64,000 nt of DNA from assembly GCF_001006325.2 (NCBI RefSeq), contig NZ_LBIA02000001.1, forward strand, positions 620,001-684,000, given 5' to 3'. Positions 27,040-36,027 of this stretch are shown here, in pieces; within the stretch, counting starts at the first letter, position 1; every line of letters starts with the position of its first letter. The notes under the pieces are model-generated. The model ran no database searches and was not told the origin of the DNA. It saw nothing but the letters and a program-made list of their open reading frames with translations. Both the position numbers and the translations under genes were made by a program. The stretch comes from Afipia massiliensis. GTDB lineage: Bacteria; Pseudomonadota; Alphaproteobacteria; Rhizobiales; Xanthobacteraceae.

Positions 27040-27130
27040 GATGCGGCTTGCACCCCACCCTGTCAAGCAGCAACCATGCTGCCGCGCAGCGAAGAGCCTC
27101 AGTGATTCTTCGCTCATCCTTGGAGGAGAA

Positions 27131-27799
27131 GTGCTGGAATCTCTGGCCCTGCCGAAAAGTCTGGTCGATCAGGCCTATGAGGTGATCCTCGATGCCTTGT
27201 GCGACGGCACGTTCAAACCGGGCGAGCGCTTGACGCAGGAGAGCATCGCCGCCCGCCTCAATGTGTCGCGACAGCCGGTGACTCACGCGCTGGCGGTGTT
27301 GAAGGCGCAGGGATTCCTCGCGCAGGGACGTCAGGGATTGACCGTCACGGCGGTCGATCCGGATTTCTTTGAGGCGATCTACCAGATCCGCTCGGCGGTC
27401 GAGCCGCTCGCCGTGAAACTGGCAACACCGCGCCTCACCAAGGAGTCGATCGCGCGCGGACGCGCGCTGGTCGAGCAAGGCCGCAAGCTGGTCGCCGCCG
27501 GCGACAGCCGCGCCAGCCTTCAGGCCGACATGGACTTCCACTCATTCATCTACGATCTCTCCGGCAATCCCCTGATCGCCGAGACGATGCGGCTGCACTG
27601 GCGGCATCTGCGCCGCGCAATGGGCGAAGTGCTGCGCCATCCCGGCATGTCGATCAGCGTCTGGAAAGAGCACGGCCGCATTCTCGAAGAGATGATCCGG
27701 GGCGACGGCGATGCTGCCGCCGAACTGATGCGGCGCCATCTGGTCGAGGCTTACGAGCGGGTTGGAAAGACGGGCGCGCCCGGATCGAAATCATCGTGA
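27131..27799 (+). CDS. GntR-family transcriptional regulator (FCD type)
   Basis: About 222 residues. The winged helix is at residues 10-70 (VDQAYEVILDALCDGTFKPGERLTQESIAARLNVSRQPV), and the all-helical FCD ligand domain follows (FFEAIYQIRSAVEPLAVKLA). FCD regulators respond to acids such as pyruvate, lactate or sugar acids. The start is taken as the GTG at 27131 because TGGAGGAG precedes it; the open frame reaches back to 27041. It diverges from the PhyH gene, which it likely controls, together with the SAF dehydrogenase. The ligand is unknown. Confidence 0.88.
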   Translation: MLESLALPKSLVDQAYEVILDALCDGTFKPGERLTQESIAARLNVSRQPVTHALAVLKAQGFLAQGRQGLTVTAVDPDFFEAIYQIRSAVEPLAVKLATPRLTKESIARGRALVEQGRKLVAAGDSRASLQADMDFHSFIYDLSGNPLIAETMRLHWRHLRRAMGEVLRHPGMSISVWKEHGRILEEMIRGDGDAAAELMRRHLVEAYERVGKTGAPGSKSS

Positions 27800-27826
27800 A
27801 GCTTCGCTGGAGCGTCGCATCGTCAG

Positions 27827-28744
27827 CTATTTCCATTCAAATCGATCCGTTGGCTTCAACCCGGACTTGAAACCATGGCGAAGGGCTTGAACAGCGGCTG
27901 AATCCCCCTTGAGATAGCCGTCGAAGAACAATAGCGCCCCGGCCGCCACGGCGCTGGTATAACGCGTCTCCACTTCCGCCCCGTGAGCGTGCGGTCCGTG
28001 CTCCAGACCGGAAAACGCGCCATGGCCCGCGCCATCCAGGACGAGCAGATATTGATGGGGGATCGTCAGCACTTCATAGGGGATGGTTCGTTGTATCGGA
28101 TCAAACTCCTCGTTGCCCGGTACGGCGTTGCCATCTTCCGTGCCTGTGATGTGAAAGAGCGGGATGTCGATATCACGATAGAGCGCGGCCAGGTCGCCAC
28201 CTTGTATGGGCATATTGGGGCTCATCACCAAGCCAGCCCTGACGCGGGGTTCCTTGAAGAACCATTGTCCGCCTGGCCCCATCCTTTGGCCGGCAGCAAC
28301 CATCGTCGATACGCCGCCATAGGAATGGCCGGCCATTCCGACACGCCCGAGATCCAGGTGCCCGGCCAGCGGCCCTTCGTGGTTCAGCCTGGCAAGCTCG
28401 CGCAGAATGAAAGGCACATCCTGAAAGCGCGCGCGCGCGGCATTGGCATCCCACATCGCCCTGCGGAGGGCCCGATAGACGTCCGGAAGAGACATGGCGT
28501 GCTGCCAGACCGAGTTGTCGGTCGCTGGATGCTGCAAATGCAGGGCGACATATCCGCTTTCGGCCAGGCTCCGCCCGAGATACGGCATCGACTCGCACGT
28601 TCCGCCGATCCCGTGGGACACAAGGATCAAGGGATAAACACCGTCGGGAGGGGCAGGAGCGTAGCTGCGGTATGGTACCGCGCGGCCACGCGCTCGATCA
28701 TGAAGGACGCCGTCTGTCACGCTGTATGCGCAAGCCGGATTCAA
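27827..28744 (-). CDS. Alpha/beta hydrolase (dienelactone or PAF-acetylhydrolase-like)
   Basis: A 305-residue hydrolase. The oxyanion stretch LILVSHGIGGTCESMPYLGRSL is at residues about 38-60 and the nucleophile elbow GHSYGGVST near residue 140. A His near the C-terminus (DGAGHGAF) fits the third member of the triad. Such proteins cleave esters or lactones, and a fair number resemble platelet-activating factor acetylhydrolase. The start is a TTG with GGAG eight bases upstream, so the first residues are uncertain. Without a signal peptide it should be cytoplasmic. Convergent with the GntR gene; diverges from the DUF2332 gene. Confidence 0.82.
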   Translation of the reverse strand: MNPACAYSVTDGVLHDRARGRAVPYRSYAPAPPDGVYPLILVSHGIGGTCESMPYLGRSLAESGYVALHLQHPATDNSVWQHAMSLPDVYRALRRAMWDANAARARFQDVPFILRELARLNHEGPLAGHLDLGRVGMAGHSYGGVSTMVAAGQRMGPGGQWFFKEPRVRAGLVMSPNMPIQGGDLAALYRDIDIPLFHITGTEDGNAVPGNEEFDPIQRTIPYEVLTIPHQYLLVLDGAGHGAFSGLEHGPHAHGAEVETRYTSAVAAGALLFFDGYLKGDSAAVQALRHGFKSGLKPTDRFEWK

Positions 28745-28768
28745 GATTTGACTCCGTTCGTCAGACGC

Positions 28769-28796
28769 GCAAGAATTTATGGTCGCAAGAATTTAC
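28769..28796. repeat. Short tandem repeat, 16-base period
   Basis: The twelve bases CGCAAGAATTTA occur at 28769-28780 and 28785-28796, with TGGT and CGGC after them. The repeat lies in the 144-base gap between the hydrolase and the DUF2332 gene. It could be a regulator site or a simple duplication. Confidence 0.45.
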
Positions 28797-28888
28797 GGCT
28801 GGTTCGTCTCGTCCACCGACTTGGCGGCCAGCGCTAGAGCAATCCCTAATACTATCAATAACCACGCCATTTTTTGCGGGTTCGTATT

Positions 28889-29956
28889 ATGGTTGTCTTT
28901 GAAACAAGCGCTCACTATTACCGCTTTTTTGCGAATGAGTCACGCCGCGGCGGTTCTCCTCTCTACGAGAGGCTGTCGTTGGGAATTGCGGAGAGCCCGG
29001 AGCTACAACGTTTGGCGGCGGGCCGGAAAAGAGGTCAGCCTGCGGCCAACCTGATTTTCGGAGCGGTTCAGTATCTCCTGCTTGGGGACATTGATGATCC
29101 ACTCAAGGACTACTATCCGAGCCTGGGTGGCAAACGAGCAGCAGACGACAGGGCCTTCGACCTGTTCTCTGCCTTTTGCAGCGCTCACGAAGCCGAGCTT
29201 GCCGAGATCATTTCGAAACGCGCTACCAATACCAATGAAGTCGGGCGCAGCGCCTTGCTGCTGCCGGCGTTCGATCTGCTGGCGCGCGAAACCGGCACCC
29301 CTCTCGGACTCGTCGAAATCGGATCGAGTGCCGGGCTCAATCTGAACTTTGACCGATACGGGTATCGATACACGGACGAGAAAGGCACGTCGAGACTCGA
29401 AAGATGGACAGATGCGCAGTTTGTCCTTTCATGCGTGCTGGAAGGGTCTGCCATACCCCCTTTGAGACAGTTTCCGCCGCCGGTTGGATCGCGTGTCGGC
29501 CTCGAGCTTTATCCAACGGATGGCAGGGACGCGAACGAACAGCGGTGGCTCAAGGCTCTTGTTTGGCCTGAGCGCCTTGATCGGCTTGCAAAGCTTGATG
29601 GCGCGCTGAAGGTTATCGTCGCGCATCCGCCGCGGATCAGAGGCGGCGACGCGGTGGCGAACCTGGCCAGCGCGCTGGCTGAAATTCCATCAAATCAAAC
29701 GCCGTGCGTCTATCACACGATCATGGGCTATCAGCTCAACGGCGACCAGCATACGAGCATCAACAACACGTTGTTCGCAGCCAGCAAGACGAAGCCTGTC
29801 TGGCGGATCACTGTCGAAGGCGAGGTCGCACATTCCAATCCGACAGAGACGTTCAACCCGCTCAAGGTCAACAGGTATTTCAACGGAGAGCGGAGGGTCA
29901 TAACGCTCGCGGTGTGCGATCCGCATGGGCTTTCGATGGAGTGGAAGCAGGCTTAG
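28889..29956 (+). CDS. DUF2332 family protein
   Basis: A protein of about 355 residues of the DUF2332 family, recognised by FETSAHYYRFFANESRRGGSPLYERL at the N-terminus, then ALLLPAFDLLA and GLVEIGSSAGLNLNFDRYGYRY. The last has a Gly-rich turn typical of Rossmann-like SAM-binding proteins, and a methyltransferase-like fold has been suggested for the family, though not shown. The ATG at 28889 lies after a TTG at 28874. Its last 59 bases overlap, tail to tail, with the ATP-grasp gene, so the two stops lie within each other's coding sequence. Function unknown. Confidence 0.88.
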   Translation: MVVFETSAHYYRFFANESRRGGSPLYERLSLGIAESPELQRLAAGRKRGQPAANLIFGAVQYLLLGDIDDPLKDYYPSLGGKRAADDRAFDLFSAFCSAHEAELAEIISKRATNTNEVGRSALLLPAFDLLARETGTPLGLVEIGSSAGLNLNFDRYGYRYTDEKGTSRLERWTDAQFVLSCVLEGSAIPPLRQFPPPVGSRVGLELYPTDGRDANEQRWLKALVWPERLDRLAKLDGALKVIVAHPPRIRGGDAVANLASALAEIPSNQTPCVYHTIMGYQLNGDQHTSINNTLFAASKTKPVWRITVEGEVAHSNPTETFNPLKVNRYFNGERRVITLAVCDPHGLSMEWKQA

Positions 29957-30962
29957 GCGAGGCTTTCGGTCCCTTTCTCTGGCGCCTGAAACTGTACGTC
30001 AGGACATGCGCCACCAATTCCTCGTATTTGATCCCATGCAAGGCGGCCGCGCGATAGACGGCCGACGCCGGGGCCATGTTGCAGGCGATGTTGACCTCTA
30101 TGAATACGGTTCGCCGAGTGGCGGGATCATACCGGAAGTCAAACCGGGCATAGTCGAATGGCGACACCTGCGCGGCCATGTCCGCCGTAGCCTTCAGCGC
30201 TTCCTTGGCTCCGGGGCCGTCATACGGAGCCGATGTGTAGGTATTGTTGAGCCCGCGCTTTCCTTCATTCGTCAGAACGTTGTCGCCGGGGCGGCCAGTT
30301 TCCTGGAATACGGTGAGCGAACCCGGAGGAAATCCCTCCACCACCGGAACCGTTAGATTGAGACCCGGCACGAATTCTTCAGCGATGAAGTCACGGCCTT
30401 CGTGACGCGGATCTGAAATGGCTGTTAGCGCGCCGGGCCAGTCGGCCTCGCTGTCGACCTTGATCACCGCGTCGGAAGCGATTCCCCCGCGCGGCTTGAG
30501 AATCCAGGAGCCAGGGAGGTGAAACCCATTGCGATCGACATCGCTGGAGCTGATGATTTGGTGTCCGGCGACATCAAGCCCCGCGCTCACAGCCACCTGC
30601 TTGGCCAGCACCTTGTCCTCCGAGATCGCGCGGGTGGGCGCGGACGCTCCGAGGCAGGGCACGCCACGATAGGCGGCAATCGCCGGCGTCAACAGTTCGT
30701 GGCCATCGAAGATGGCGTGGGAGTGAATGGCGTACAGGAAATCGAAATCGAGCGGCCCGAACAGCACCGCATGTTCGCTCGCCGGCGTGACCCTGAAGCC
30801 GAGGCTCCGGAGCGCATTGAGCAAGATGGCGTGATAGACAACGTGATAGCCATACTTGGCTCTGCGTTCAGGGCTGGCGTCAAGGGCATGACGCGCCAGG
30901 AACAGGACATGGGTGTCGGCGATCTCTTTCGGAGTCGGCTTCAATAGGCATTGCGATATCAT
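29898..30962 (-). CDS. ATP-grasp domain protein (D-Ala-D-Ala ligase-like)
   Basis: A 354-residue protein with an ATP-grasp fold. The preATP-grasp part covers residues about 15-100, ATP binding includes TRAISEDKVLAKQVAVSAGL and WILKPRGGIASDAVIKV near residue 160, and the catalytic part includes RFDFRYDPATRRTVFIEVNIACNM near residue 285, with the Glu and Asn that bind metal. Such enzymes join an acid to an amine or thiol through an acyl phosphate. The substrate cannot be read. The Pro/Lys-rich tail after residue 330 is unusual. It overlaps the DUF2332 gene on the opposite strand. Confidence 0.85.
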   Translation of the reverse strand: MISQCLLKPTPKEIADTHVLFLARHALDASPERRAKYGYHVVYHAILLNALRSLGFRVTPASEHAVLFGPLDFDFLYAIHSHAIFDGHELLTPAIAAYRGVPCLGASAPTRAISEDKVLAKQVAVSAGLDVAGHQIISSSDVDRNGFHLPGSWILKPRGGIASDAVIKVDSEADWPGALTAISDPRHEGRDFIAEEFVPGLNLTVPVVEGFPPGSLTVFQETGRPGDNVLTNEGKRGLNNTYTSAPYDGPGAKEALKATADMAAQVSPFDYARFDFRYDPATRRTVFIEVNIACNMAPASAVYRAAALHGIKYEELVAHVLTYSFRRQRKGPKASPKPASTPSKAHADRTPRAL

Positions 30963-31078
30963 CGGCTTGCCCTCGCCTTGTCACTTCAGGATGCCTCACA
31001 AAAGGTCTCGCGACAAGCGAGAAATCGGCGCCAAATCCAGAGGGATGATCGATCGCCGCAGCCAGTGGTCTTGACGGT

Positions 31079-32068
31079 CTAGACCGGTTGCAAGCCCAGC
31101 GACTGCGCGCTCTCCATCCAGACCGGCAATTCGCGCTGATACAACGCATTGGTTTCCTTAAAGCCAAGCGCAGGTTCCAGCACGAATGTCTTGAGGACCT
31201 CTTTCACTTTCGGATCGTTGTTCGCCGCCACGCAGAGTTGCGCCAGACGATCGACGATCGGCTGCGGCGTTGCCTTCGGCAGTGCCCAGCCGGTAAAGCC
31301 GCTCACTGTGAAGAACTTCGATGTCGCGCCTTGTTCAGGCAATGTCTTGACGTTCGGGAGCGCATCGACCTTCTTCGAATGCACCGCAAACGCAACACCG
31401 CGATTGCTTTGCAGGACGGGTTGCGCCGCCGTGTAGCTGCCCATCGCGACGTCGAGCGTGCCTTCCATCAGCCCTGTCCACATCGGCGCTTCGCCGCGAT
31501 AGTGGATCGGTTCGATGTTGAGGCCATACTGCTTGTTGAGTTCATTGATCGTCATGTGCGGGGCGGAGCCCGCGCTATAGGTGCCGAAATTCACCTTGCC
31601 GCTCTTGCGTGCGAAAGCGACGAATTCGTCCAGCGTCGTGACGCCGGATTTCGGGCTCGCGACCAGCGGCAGCCCGGCGCCCGGGATGATGCTCACGAGC
31701 GTCAGGTCCTTGTCCATGTCGTAGCCGGGATTCTTCATCATCGCCCGGTTCATCACATAGGTTGTCGAGATGGAGCAGAGGATCGTGTGGCCATCGGGCT
31801 CCGCGCGCGCGACTTCCGCAGCACCAATGGAGCCGGAAGCGCCCGCCTTGTTTTCGATGACGACGGTCTGTCCCACCTGCTTGGCGATGAATTCGCCGAA
31901 GGAGCGCGCGAGCAGATCGGTCTGCCCGCCGGCCGGGTAGCTGCAGACCATACGGATTTGTCGCGACGGCCACGCGGCTTGCGCCGAGGCCCCGCGCCCG
32001 AGGAAGGGCATCGCGGCAGCTGCGGTGCCCGCGGCGATGAAGTGACGGCGATTGAATTTCTCTGACAT
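31079..32068 (-). CDS. Tripartite tricarboxylate transporter substrate-binding protein (TctC)
   Basis: A 329-residue periplasmic binding protein of the TctC/Bug family, which presents carboxylates or other small acids to a TctAB-type transporter. The start at 32068 is supported by GGGAGGGG just upstream. The N-terminus (NRRHFIAAGTAAAAM) resembles a Tat signal with twin Arg. The core begins PSRQIRMVCSYPAGGQTDLLAR, a family hallmark. The partner tctA and tctB genes are absent, as is common for orphan Bug proteins. It lies alone between the ATP-grasp gene and ugd. Confidence 0.92.
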   Translation of the reverse strand: MSEKFNRRHFIAAGTAAAAMPFLGRGASAQAAWPSRQIRMVCSYPAGGQTDLLARSFGEFIAKQVGQTVVIENKAGASGSIGAAEVARAEPDGHTILCSISTTYVMNRAMMKNPGYDMDKDLTLVSIIPGAGLPLVASPKSGVTTLDEFVAFARKSGKVNFGTYSAGSAPHMTINELNKQYGLNIEPIHYRGEAPMWTGLMEGTLDVAMGSYTAAQPVLQSNRGVAFAVHSKKVDALPNVKTLPEQGATSKFFTVSGFTGWALPKATPQPIVDRLAQLCVAANNDPKVKEVLKTFVLEPALGFKETNALYQRELPVWMESAQSLGLQPV

Positions 32069-32263
32069 GGTCCCCTCCCTGAGTTTTTTTAGGAGGGTAT
32101 CCATTGTCTCGACCTGCACAAGGGCGAAAGACGGGACAGATTGGCGCATAAAGAACGCGCCCCAGTCCCCGGGGTCATGATCCCCAGTCTGCCTCCTGGC
32201 CCAATGCTTGCGCCGCACAATCGATTATCGTTGCCGATCGCGGAGCGTTCTGCCTACTGAAAC

Positions 32264-33583
32264 TCAATAAGCCATCGGCTGCGGGCGTCCGACTCCGCAA
32301 TACAGAAATCCGTTTCGCGAGACTTCGTCCGGCGAATAGATGTTCCGGAGATCGACAATGACCGGCGTGGCCATGGTCACCGCCATTTCCTTGAGATCGA
32401 GCGCGCGAAACTGCTCCCATTCGGTGACGATAACCAGCGCATGCGCTCCCTTTGCGCACTCATAAGCATCGCTGCAGAAGGTCACATCCTCCAGCACCTT
32501 CTTCGCCTGCTCCATGCCAACCGGATCGAAAGCGCGCACGGTTGCTCCCATGTCCTGCAACGCGGTGATCAGCGGGATCGACGGCGCGTCACGCATGTCA
32601 TCGGTGTTCGGCTTGAACGTCATTCCCAGCACAGCCACGGACTTTCCGCGCAGATTGCCACCGAAGGCATTCGCGACCTTGCGGGCCATGGCGCGTTTGC
32701 GCTGGTCATTCACCGCGACGACGGTCTCGATGATCCGCAGTGGCGCTTCATTGTCCTGTCCGGTTTTGATCAGAGCCAGCGTATCCTTCGGGAAACACGA
32801 TCCGCCGTATCCCGGGCCCGCGTGCAGGAACTTGGCACCGATTCGATTATCGAGACCAATTCCCCGCGCGACCTCCTGCACATTGGCGCCGACCTTTTCG
32901 GCCAGATCGGCGATTTCATTGATGAAGGCGACTTTAGTCGCGAGAAATGAATTCGCCGCGTACTTGATCAACTCCGCCGTGCGGCGATCTGTGTAAACAA
33001 TGGGCGCGGCGTTGAGATAAAGCGGCCGGTACACTTGGGCCATGATCTCGCGTGCGCGGGTATCATCGGTGCCGATCACGATGCGATCAGGATGCTTGAA
33101 ATCCCGAATTGCGGCGCCTTCGCGCAGGAACTCCGGATTCGAGACGACAGCAAACTTCGCGTCCGGATTCTGCTCGCGAATGATGCGCTCGACCTCATCG
33201 CCGGTGCCGACCGGAACCGTCGATTTTGTCACCACCACCGTGAAATCCGACAATGCCGCGGCCACCTCGCGCGCCGCGGCGTAAACATAAGACAGATCCG
33301 CATGCCCGTCGCCGCGACGTGACGGCGTTCCGACCGCGATGAACACGACGTCGGCGCCGCGAACTCCCGCAGCCACATCGTCGGAAAAGCTCAGGCGCCG
33401 TTGCTTGACATTGCTCGCCACAAGCTCCGCAAGACCGGGTTCGTAGATCGGGATTTCACCCCGGTTGAGCGCCTTCACCTTGGTCACATCATTGTCGATG
33501 CAAACAACATGGTGTCCAAAATCAGCAAAACATGCACCTGAGACCAGCCCGACATACCCCGCCCCGACCATCGTGATCCGCAT
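32264..33583 (-). CDS. ugd: UDP-glucose 6-dehydrogenase
   Basis: A 439-residue enzyme oxidising UDP-glucose to UDP-glucuronate with NAD. The N-terminal Rossmann site reads MVGAGYVGLVSGACFADFG. The catalytic Cys lies in GYGGSCFPKDTLAL near residue 260, and the Lys of LIKYAANSFLATKVAFINE is near residue 215. A C-terminal UDP-binding domain includes KPNTDDMRDAPS. It is the last gene of the minus arm of the polysaccharide locus. UDP-glucuronate would feed acid sugar units of the polymer. The gap to the FkbM gene is about 80 bases, so they are probably co-transcribed. Confidence 0.96.
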   Translation of the reverse strand: MRITMVGAGYVGLVSGACFADFGHHVVCIDNDVTKVKALNRGEIPIYEPGLAELVASNVKQRRLSFSDDVAAGVRGADVVFIAVGTPSRRGDGHADLSYVYAAAREVAAALSDFTVVVTKSTVPVGTGDEVERIIREQNPDAKFAVVSNPEFLREGAAIRDFKHPDRIVIGTDDTRAREIMAQVYRPLYLNAAPIVYTDRRTAELIKYAANSFLATKVAFINEIADLAEKVGANVQEVARGIGLDNRIGAKFLHAGPGYGGSCFPKDTLALIKTGQDNEAPLRIIETVVAVNDQRKRAMARKVANAFGGNLRGKSVAVLGMTFKPNTDDMRDAPSIPLITALQDMGATVRAFDPVGMEQAKKVLEDVTFCSDAYECAKGAHALVIVTEWEQFRALDLKEMAVTMATPVIVDLRNIYSPDEVSRNGFLYCGVGRPQPMAY

Positions 33584-33663
33584 CTATATTCCTGTCTGGT
33601 CATGCCATTGCTGCGGCGCTTTCAGCGCGCATCGTTCGGGTTATGTAGAGAATATATCGCTAT

Positions 33664-34455
33664 CTAGCTGGCGAGAATTTCCCATCCGTCCTTGCCGGGC
33701 GGAAAGAAAAAGAAGTTGTTGATGTACGCTTGGCCGGTTTTGCGCCCGCCATTGGAGAGCAACGAGTTTGGATCCTGAAAGATTTCGACATCGAACTGGT
33801 CGACCGGGACGATGTCGCCATCCTCGACAAAAAATCCGCTATAGCCCCGATCCTGAAAGAACTCGAAAACCGATTCAGTGGCCAGCGGCCGATGCCTGTC
33901 TTCTGCTTCGACAAGGAAAACCGGCCGGCTTCGTTCGAGCAGGCCGACTGCGCCGTTCAGAACATTCAGCTCGTGGCCTTCCACATCGACTTTCACGAAG
34001 GCAACATCGTCCTGAATCATGTCGTCAAGACGCGCCATCGGAACATTCAGGACGGTGCAGGATTTTGCCGAAAGTGCGACCTGCGGCTCGAGGGACGCGA
34101 GACCATGAACCGCGCCCTCCTCGCTTTGCGGAATCAGGAGCTCCGCCGCACCCTCGTGATCGGATAGCGCGACTTCATGCACAACCACATTCGGCGCCGA
34201 CGTTCGGCGGAGAACATCCGCCATTGCCCGCGACGGTTCGAACGCATGTACGCGGCGCGAAAGCCGCGCCAGTTCGCGGGTATAGAGCCCGCAATTGGCA
34301 CCGACATCGACAGTGACGGCATCGTTGCGCACAATCCTGTCCAGAAACGAGAGTTCCACCTCCGCCGTTTTGGGACGGTGCATGAAATGCCACCGCAACC
34401 AGAGTCCCGGAAAAGTTTCTTTCAGCGCATTCTTGACTTGCCGCACAGCTGTCAT
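33664..34455 (-). CDS. FkbM family methyltransferase
   Basis: A 263-residue SAM-dependent methyltransferase of the FkbM type. The SAM-binding part starts VTVDVGANCGLYTRELA near residue 49, and the family signature FVKVDVEGHELNVLNGA is near residue 153. FkbM-type proteins methylate O-atoms on sugars or polyketides and occur often in polysaccharide loci. Context suggests methylation of an EPS sugar. It lies between ugd and manC on the same strand. The N-terminal 45 residues are basic and of unclear role. Confidence 0.9.
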   Translation of the reverse strand: MTAVRQVKNALKETFPGLWLRWHFMHRPKTAEVELSFLDRIVRNDAVTVDVGANCGLYTRELARLSRRVHAFEPSRAMADVLRRTSAPNVVVHEVALSDHEGAAELLIPQSEEGAVHGLASLEPQVALSAKSCTVLNVPMARLDDMIQDDVAFVKVDVEGHELNVLNGAVGLLERSRPVFLVEAEDRHRPLATESVFEFFQDRGYSGFFVEDGDIVPVDQFDVEIFQDPNSLLSNGGRKTGQAYINNFFFFPPGKDGWEILAS

Positions 34456-34519
34456 CGCCGCCGCCTTTCTCTTACCTCATCACACGAACCGACGCGGATG
34501 GCCGAGTCTTCGATCAGGC

Positions 34520-35953
34520 TCAAACCCGGTGGTAGATATCTTCCACGCGCACAATGTCGTCCTCGCCGAGATATGGGCCCGATTGCACCTCGATGAGGTT
34601 CAGCGGCACCTTCCCGGGATTTTCGAGGCGATGCATGCATCCCAGCGGGACGAAAACCGATTCGTTCTCGCGCAGCAGAATTTCCTCGTCATCCCGCGTG
34701 ACGATCGCGGTGCCATTTACGACCACCCAATGTTCCGCGCGATGAAAATGCTTCTGCAGCGACAGCTTGGCGCCCGGATTGACCGTGATCCGCTTGACCT
34801 GAAAGCGATCGCCAGCGTGAATCGACTGATAGTAGCCCCACGGCCGATGAACGGACTGGGTCTGGGTCGCCGAGCGATGGCCGCTGGCTTTCAACCGGCC
34901 CACGAGCTTGGCGACGTCCTGATCGCGATCCTTCGACGCAACGAGCACGACATCCGGTGTCGCCGTGATAATGAGATCATCGACGCCCAGGGCGGCGACC
35001 AGAGGCCCCTCGCCGCGGACGTAGCATCCGCTGGCGTCCTCCATGACCACATCACCAATCGCCACATTGCCGGAACTATCCTTGTTACCCATCTCCCATA
35101 GCGCCGACCAGCTTCCGATATCGCTCCAGTTGAAATCCGCCGGAACCACTGCAGCCGAATCTGTCTTTTCCATCACGGCGTAGTCCAGCGACACCGATGG
35201 GCACGCCCGGAAGGCCGCTTCATCGAGACGCAGAAAATCAAGATCGCGTGTCGCGCCCGCCAACGCGGCTCGGCATGCCGCGAGGATATCCGGCGCCAGC
35301 CGCGACAGTTCCTCGATAAGCAATCGCACCGGCAGCAGAAAGATTCCGCTGTTCCAGAGATGGTCGCTGGTGGCAAGAAGCCGCTCCGCGGTGGGCAAAT
35401 CCGGTTTCTCCACGAATCCTGCGACCTGATGGACGCCGGGTGCGGCAGCAAGCTCGTTACTCGCGCGGATATAACCGAATCCGGTTGCCGGCGAGGTCGG
35501 ACGTAAACCAAACAGGACAAACTGGCCCGCCTGCGCTGCTGTCATGCCGACGTTGACCGCTTTGCGGAACGCAGCCGCGTCACCAACCCAATGATCTACC
35601 GGCATGGCGAGAATGATCGCATCCGGATCGGACTCATGCGCGACAAGCGCGGCAAGGGCGACAGCCGGTGCCGTATTCTGCCCGAAAGGCTCGAGCACGA
35701 TGGTCGGATTTATGACGCCTGCTCCACGCAGTTGCTCGGCGACAGCGAAGCGGTGCTCCGCATTCGCAACGACCATCATTCCGCCGAACATCGCGGGATC
35801 GTTCACGCGCAGCGCGGTCTGCTGCAGCAGCGTCTTCTCACCGAGCAGAGAGAGCAATTGTTTGGGATAGGTTTCCCGAGACAACGGCCACAGCCGCGAG
35901 CCGGTCCCGCCCGACAGAAGAACAGGAATGATACGGTGTTGTCGCTGCGTCAT
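34520..35953 (-). CDS. manC: Mannose-1-phosphate guanylyltransferase / mannose-6-phosphate isomerase
   Basis: A 477-residue bifunctional enzyme making GDP-mannose. The N-terminal guanylyltransferase has LLSGGTGSRLWPLSRETYPKQLL at residues about 13-35. The C-terminal cupin-like isomerase domain has RPWGYYQSI, LSLQKHFHRAEHWVVVNG with the metal-binding His residues, and a closing IPLGCMHRLEN-type turn. The ATG at 35953 is chosen because the family starts with this stretch, with a GGGGG upstream; the frame extends further without family sequence. It lies 74 bases after the sugar transferase gene. It points to mannose, fucose or a related GDP-sugar in the polymer. Confidence 0.95.
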   Translation of the reverse strand: MTQRQHRIIPVLLSGGTGSRLWPLSRETYPKQLLSLLGEKTLLQQTALRVNDPAMFGGMMVVANAEHRFAVAEQLRGAGVINPTIVLEPFGQNTAPAVALAALVAHESDPDAIILAMPVDHWVGDAAAFRKAVNVGMTAAQAGQFVLFGLRPTSPATGFGYIRASNELAAAPGVHQVAGFVEKPDLPTAERLLATSDHLWNSGIFLLPVRLLIEELSRLAPDILAACRAALAGATRDLDFLRLDEAAFRACPSVSLDYAVMEKTDSAAVVPADFNWSDIGSWSALWEMGNKDSSGNVAIGDVVMEDASGCYVRGEGPLVAALGVDDLIITATPDVVLVASKDRDQDVAKLVGRLKASGHRSATQTQSVHRPWGYYQSIHAGDRFQVKRITVNPGAKLSLQKHFHRAEHWVVVNGTAIVTRDDEEILLRENESVFVPLGCMHRLENPGKVPLNLIEVQSGPYLGEDDIVRVEDIYHRV

Positions 35954-36027
35954 TGTTGCCCCCGGGGAATTACATAAGTGACGAGATAGTGGACGAGATA
36001 GCCGTCGAGTCGGATCAAATGACGCTG

